Below are positions 7,571 to 10,452 of a stretch of DNA of 10,452 nucleotides, in pieces. Position numbers and translations under genes: made by a program. Origin of the DNA: Chryseobacterium sp. UBA6632 (GTDB lineage Bacteria > Bacteroidota > Bacteroidia > Flavobacteriales > Weeksellaceae); NCBI GenBank assembly GCA_002455915.1, contig DKLU01000139.1:1-10452 (forward strand), given 5' to 3'. A model generated the notes under the pieces. The model saw nothing but the letters and a program-made list of their open reading frames with translations, was not told where the DNA came from and did not search any database. Position 1 is the stretch's first letter; each line of letters opens with the position of its first letter.

Positions 7571-8980
7571 TAAGATTTCTTTCTTTCGATTAATAAAATA
7601 ATAGACGGGAAGACCGAGCAACACCATTAAGAATCCCGGCCATGTATATTGTTGCTTGTAAATTAGAAGTAATATACAAAATCCTGTTCCGATCAATAAA
7701 TAAATAATTGGTGTGATGGGATACAGCCATGTTTTATAAGGTCTTTCTAAATCCGGTTGTTTGAATCTTAAATAGATAACTCCAAAAACGGTAATCATAT
7801 AGAATAATACGATCACAAAGGAAATCATATCTAAAAGGTTTCCGTACTGCCCGCTCAAGCATAATAAAGAAGCCCAAACTCCCTGCAGCCAAAGCGCATT
7901 AGCAGGAACTTCGTTTTTATTGTTTTTTTCTGCCTGCTTGAAAAACATTCCGTCTTTTGCCATGGTCTGGAAAACCCTGGCACCCGCAAGGATTAGTCCA
8001 TTATTACAACCAAATGTCGAAATCATAACTAACACAGCGATAATCACCGTTCCTGCACTTCCGAAAATAAAATGAGAAGCTGCTACCGCTACCCTGTCGT
8101 TTTCAGCGAAGGCAATCGCGTCTCTGTCTAGCGCATTTAGATAAACATAGTTCACAGCAATATACAAGATCATTACAGCAGAAGTTCCGTAGATCATCGA
8201 TTTTACAACGTTTCTTTTAGGATTTTCAATTTCTCCCGAAACGAAGGTTACACTTTCCCAAGCTACAGAACTGAATACTGAACCTACCATCGCTGCGGCA
8301 ATTCCTCCCATTAAGGTCATTCCCCCGATGGGTTGCCAGCCTTCTTTAAGGAAATTCCCTAAAGCATCTTTTTTAAGATTATTAAATGAATCATATCCAA
8401 AGTTGAAATTTTCCGCCAAATGTGAAAAATCAACTAAAATAAATCCGGCAGCAATTAATCCCAATAAAGCAATGATTTTGGAACCTGTAAAAATATTTTG
8501 CAATAATTTTCCGCTTTCTACTCCTCTGGTATTTAAATACGTTAGTAAAATAATGGTTCCAATTGCTAAAATCTGGATCCAGGTAATTTTAAACTCTCCG
8601 CTTTGGGTAATAGGCGCTGCATCGTTTAATGCCGGAACCAAATAAGCGGTAAACTTTCCAAAAGCCATCGCTACTGCGGCAATTGTACCTGTTTGTATTA
8701 CCGTAAATAATCCCCAACCATAAAGAAAACCCATTTTTTTGCCAAAGATCTCTTTCAAGTAGGTGTACTGTCCGCCCGCTTTTGGATACAACGCCGAAAG
8801 CTCACCATAGCTGATGGCTGCGGCTACAGTCATAATTCCAGTGATTACCCAAACGACTATTAGCCAGAAACCTGAGCCCAGATTCCGCATCATATCGGCG
8901 CTTACAATAAATATTCCGCTACCAATCATAGAACCCATTACGAGCATAATGGCGTCCCAAAGTTTCAGTTTTTTATGCAT
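7565..8980 (-). CDS. APC superfamily amino acid permease
   Basis: This is a 471-residue inner-membrane transporter of the amino acid-polyamine-organocation superfamily, with about 12 hydrophobic segments, the standard number. The N-terminus carries the substrate-binding motif GSMIGSGIF (16-24) in the first membrane helix. YGELSALYPKAGGQYTYL (58-75) covers helix 2 and the following loop. WESVTFVSGEIENPKRNVVK (241-260) is the usual E-I-x-N-P-x-R loop after helix 6. These features suit SteT/LAT-like exchangers and general amino acid permeases; the substrate cannot be told from sequence. The start at 8980 leaves a short KKLKLWDA leader before helix 1, as in relatives. A perfect -7 box lies 16 bases upstream, so it is probably transcribed separately from the glycosyltransferase gene 92 bases upstream. 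It ends at the shared terminator at 7529-7570. Confidence 0.92.
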   Translation of the reverse strand: MHKKLKLWDAIMLVMGSMIGSGIFIVSADMMRNLGSGFWLIVVWVITGIMTVAAAISYGELSALYPKAGGQYTYLKEIFGKKMGFLYGWGLFTVIQTGTIAAVAMAFGKFTAYLVPALNDAAPITQSGEFKITWIQILAIGTIILLTYLNTRGVESGKLLQNIFTGSKIIALLGLIAAGFILVDFSHLAENFNFGYDSFNNLKKDALGNFLKEGWQPIGGMTLMGGIAAAMVGSVFSSVAWESVTFVSGEIENPKRNVVKSMIYGTSAVMILYIAVNYVYLNALDRDAIAFAENDRVAVAASHFIFGSAGTVIIAVLVMISTFGCNNGLILAGARVFQTMAKDGMFFKQAEKNNKNEVPANALWLQGVWASLLCLSGQYGNLLDMISFVIVLFYMITVFGVIYLRFKQPDLERPYKTWLYPITPIIYLLIGTGFCILLLIYKQQYTWPGFLMVLLGLPVYYFINRKKEILE

Positions 8981-8996
8981 ATTAAAATATAGGGTT

Positions 8997-9004
8997 CAAA
9001 TATA
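8997..9004 (-). promoter_or_regulatory. Candidate -7 box of the permease promoter
   Basis: The minus strand reads TATATTTG, an exact match to the Bacteroidota TAnnTTTG consensus, 16 bases before the permease ATG. The implied leader is very short, about 10-12 bases. No TTG is found at the ideal -33 distance; the nearest (9017-9015) is too close. The match is in a very AT-rich stretch, which raises the chance of coincidence. Confidence 0.4.
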
Positions 9005-9072
9005 AATAAATATGCAATTAGATTTTGTTTTTATTGAAAATTTATAAGTAAGAATCGGTGATAGTTATATTT

Positions 9073-10332
9073 TTATTGTGAAATTGATTTATAATATTCT
9101 TTATACAAACGGTCGTAAACCAACTTATATTTTGTTGCATTATTATTATAATCAAATAACTTTTCTGCAATTGCATTACGTTCAAAATGTTTATTATCGT
9201 TTACGAACTTTAAAATATTTTCTTTATTAATTTCTTTAAAAGAATTTGGATCATAAGAGATACCTATGTTAAAATAATCGATAATATTTGATGCACCACC
9301 ACACATTTTATTAACAATAATTGGCAAACCCGCGGAAAGATATTCCGCAATTTTTACCCCTAAGACCATTTTAGCAAGCAAAATATCCTTTTTATTTTCA
9401 GGTTTAAAGTATGACATCAATCCAAAGTCTAATTTATTTAAAACAATTTTTAATTCATCAATAGATTTTGTAGAAATTAAAACTAATTCTTCTACAGGAA
9501 TTTCAGAAAAAATTTTTTTAATATCTGTATGACTAGAGGTTGTAACTATAAATAATCTAGTATTTTTTACATTTTCTCTAATTTTGATATATAACTCTAA
9601 CAGATCTTTAGGTTTATGCCAGGTAGTCTCTGATAAAACTCCTACATAGCCTACATTTATATATTCATTATCTTTATTATCATTTTCATTTCTAAGTTTT
9701 TTCGTGTCAGCACTTAAATATATGCATTCCAAATTTTTTACATTCATTTTTTTTAAATATTGAAGCATTGTATCAGAAACAGATATTACTAAATCACATC
9801 CACATAATAATTGATTTTCAATAGATTTTAAAAATCTATAATCTGGGCTATTCTCATTAAATCCTTTTTTTAAAGAAATTTCTTCTGGCCATAACCCTCT
9901 AGGATCGAAAATAATCTTGTATTTAAAATTATATTTCTCCTTAACTTTAAGTGCTGCCCATGCCGCATGATAAGATCTGCAATGAACAATATCTGGTTGT
10001 AAGCCTTTAAAGATATTCCGTAAAATTATATGTGTCCCATAATGCATGAAATTAAAGGTAGATTTTGATGAATTAACAAAATTTTGGGAAGCAAAAATAG
10101 GAATTGATATAAACTTTATATTTCCTAATTTTTGCTTAATTTTCTTTATTTCTCCTCTATATTTAATTTTTTCTCTGAAAAAGCCACTATGGATTATTGG
10201 TACGGCTGATATAAAATAAAAACTATGCTCACTCATTTTTTTTTGAGTTGCAACAAATTGCTCTATAACTTGTGAGCAAAAAACTCCATAAGATCTAGGA
10301 GTTTCTCCCCATGTAAGATAGCAAACTTTCAT
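9073..10332 (-). CDS. GT4-type (GT-B fold) glycosyltransferase of a surface-polysaccharide locus
   Basis: This 419-residue protein resembles glycosyltransferase family 4 enzymes, which transfer a sugar from a nucleotide donor to a growing lipid-linked glycan at the inner face of the cytoplasmic membrane. Visible GT-B features are the N-terminal strand KVCYLTWGE and a G-V-F loop (1-17), DIVHCRSYHAAWAAL (114-128), FDPRGLWPEE (142-151), a domain-linking VGYVGVLS (227-234), and the donor-binding VKIAEYLSAGLPIIVN (326-341) with the E-x-L-x-x-G-L-P-x-I pattern. There is no membrane segment or signal peptide. Donor and acceptor cannot be inferred. The gene is markedly more AT-rich and lysine/asparagine-rich than uvrA or tssF, common in polysaccharide loci that move between strains. 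Its ATG follows the stop of an upstream frame by 4 bases, so it is probably the last gene of an operon entering from the right. I see no clear terminator after it. Confidence 0.87.
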   Translation of the reverse strand: MKVCYLTWGETPRSYGVFCSQVIEQFVATQKKMSEHSFYFISAVPIIHSGFFREKIKYRGEIKKIKQKLGNIKFISIPIFASQNFVNSSKSTFNFMHYGTHIILRNIFKGLQPDIVHCRSYHAAWAALKVKEKYNFKYKIIFDPRGLWPEEISLKKGFNENSPDYRFLKSIENQLLCGCDLVISVSDTMLQYLKKMNVKNLECIYLSADTKKLRNENDNKDNEYINVGYVGVLSETTWHKPKDLLELYIKIRENVKNTRLFIVTTSSHTDIKKIFSEIPVEELVLISTKSIDELKIVLNKLDFGLMSYFKPENKKDILLAKMVLGVKIAEYLSAGLPIIVNKMCGGASNIIDYFNIGISYDPNSFKEINKENILKFVNDNKHFERNAIAEKLFDYNNNATKYKLVYDRLYKEYYKSISQ

Positions 10333-10336
10333 ACTA

Positions 10337-10452
10337 TTATAGCTTTATATTTAATTTTTTAATTATTTCTGTGTTGTAATTCCCTAAATGCGTGCCATCG
10401 ATTGTTCGTGACGGAAATGGCAGACTTTATTTTCCGGGAGTGGAAATTTTGG
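10337..10452 (-). pseudogene. C-terminal end of an upstream gene, possibly frameshifted, with an SGNH-like DGTH motif
   Basis: Upstream of the glycosyltransferase a minus-strand frame reads LPFPSRTIDGTHLG and then NYNTEIIKKLNIKL before a TAA at 10339-10337, only 4 bases before the next ATG, as in a tight operon. DGTHLG followed by N-x-x-I-I-x-x-L resembles the last block (D-x-x-H) of SGNH/GDSL hydrolases, some of which act as glycan deacetylases or acyltransferase partners. The same frame has a TAA at 10429-10427 and no ATG after it. The piece is therefore either the end of a gene with a frameshift near 10427-10440, a decayed gene, or a chance frame. The other two frames are open to the edge (one ends at 10359 after 30 codons) and one of these could instead be the real end. 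Confidence 0.35.

Noticed and set aside
8328..9005. Plus-strand open frames (105 and 63 codons) antisense to the permease gene
   Set aside because: They mirror hydrophobic coding sequence of the permease and have no family signature.
9037..9073. Weak inverted repeat TATAA...TTATA after the glycosyltransferase stop as a terminator
   Set aside because: The stem is only 5 A-T pairs with a long loop and mismatches; too unstable for an intrinsic terminator.
10410..10441. Inverted repeat TGCCAT...ATGGCA near the right edge
   Set aside because: Six base pairs with an 18-base loop inside likely coding sequence is expected by chance.

Overview
The window looks like chromosome of a Bacteroidota bacterium, most likely a Chryseobacterium-like member of the Flavobacteriia. 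The reasons are a GLPGLI-family protein, type VI secretion (T6SS) baseplate proteins of the Bacteroidota type, promoter boxes of the TAnnTTTG type, AT-rich spacers, and a GTCAGGCTGAGCCTG repeat of a kind I recall from flavobacterial intergenic regions. The genus is an inference from overall resemblance, not a search result.

Layout, left to right. (1) Positions 1-49 hold the first 16 codons of a minus-strand gene that leaves the window. (2) uvrA (127-2955, minus) encodes the damage-recognition ATPase of nucleotide excision repair. It has its own terminator (68-104) and a promoter box with nearby short direct repeats. (3) Positions 2956-3272 are a gene-free spacer with that promoter, a dispersed-repeat-like palindrome and a strong terminator for the next operon. 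(4) A minus-strand three-gene operon, tssE (6567-6127), tssF (6104-4230) and a helical lipoprotein gene resembling DUF3829 (4199-3273), encodes two T6SS baseplate subunits and a probable envelope lipoprotein. None of the other T6SS genes is in the window. (5) A divergent plus-strand gene (6742-7524) encodes an exported GLPGLI protein and ends at a bidirectional terminator. (6) An APC-type amino acid permease gene (7565-8980, minus) has a perfect -7 box. (7) A very AT-rich GT4-type glycosyltransferase gene (9073-10332, minus) sits only 4 bases downstream of the stop codon of another reading frame. That frame looks like the C-terminal end of a further gene (DGTH motif) but is interrupted by a stop near the right edge. 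This end probably belongs to a surface-polysaccharide locus continuing to the right.

The genes do not form one pathway. The window joins a housekeeping repair gene, a detached T6SS baseplate module with a lipoprotein partner, two solitary envelope genes and the tail of a glycan locus. The items most worth a second look are the small T6SS operon with its lipoprotein, the UvrA lacking half of its first zinc finger, and the interrupted frame at the right edge. I did not find a convincing wholly new system.
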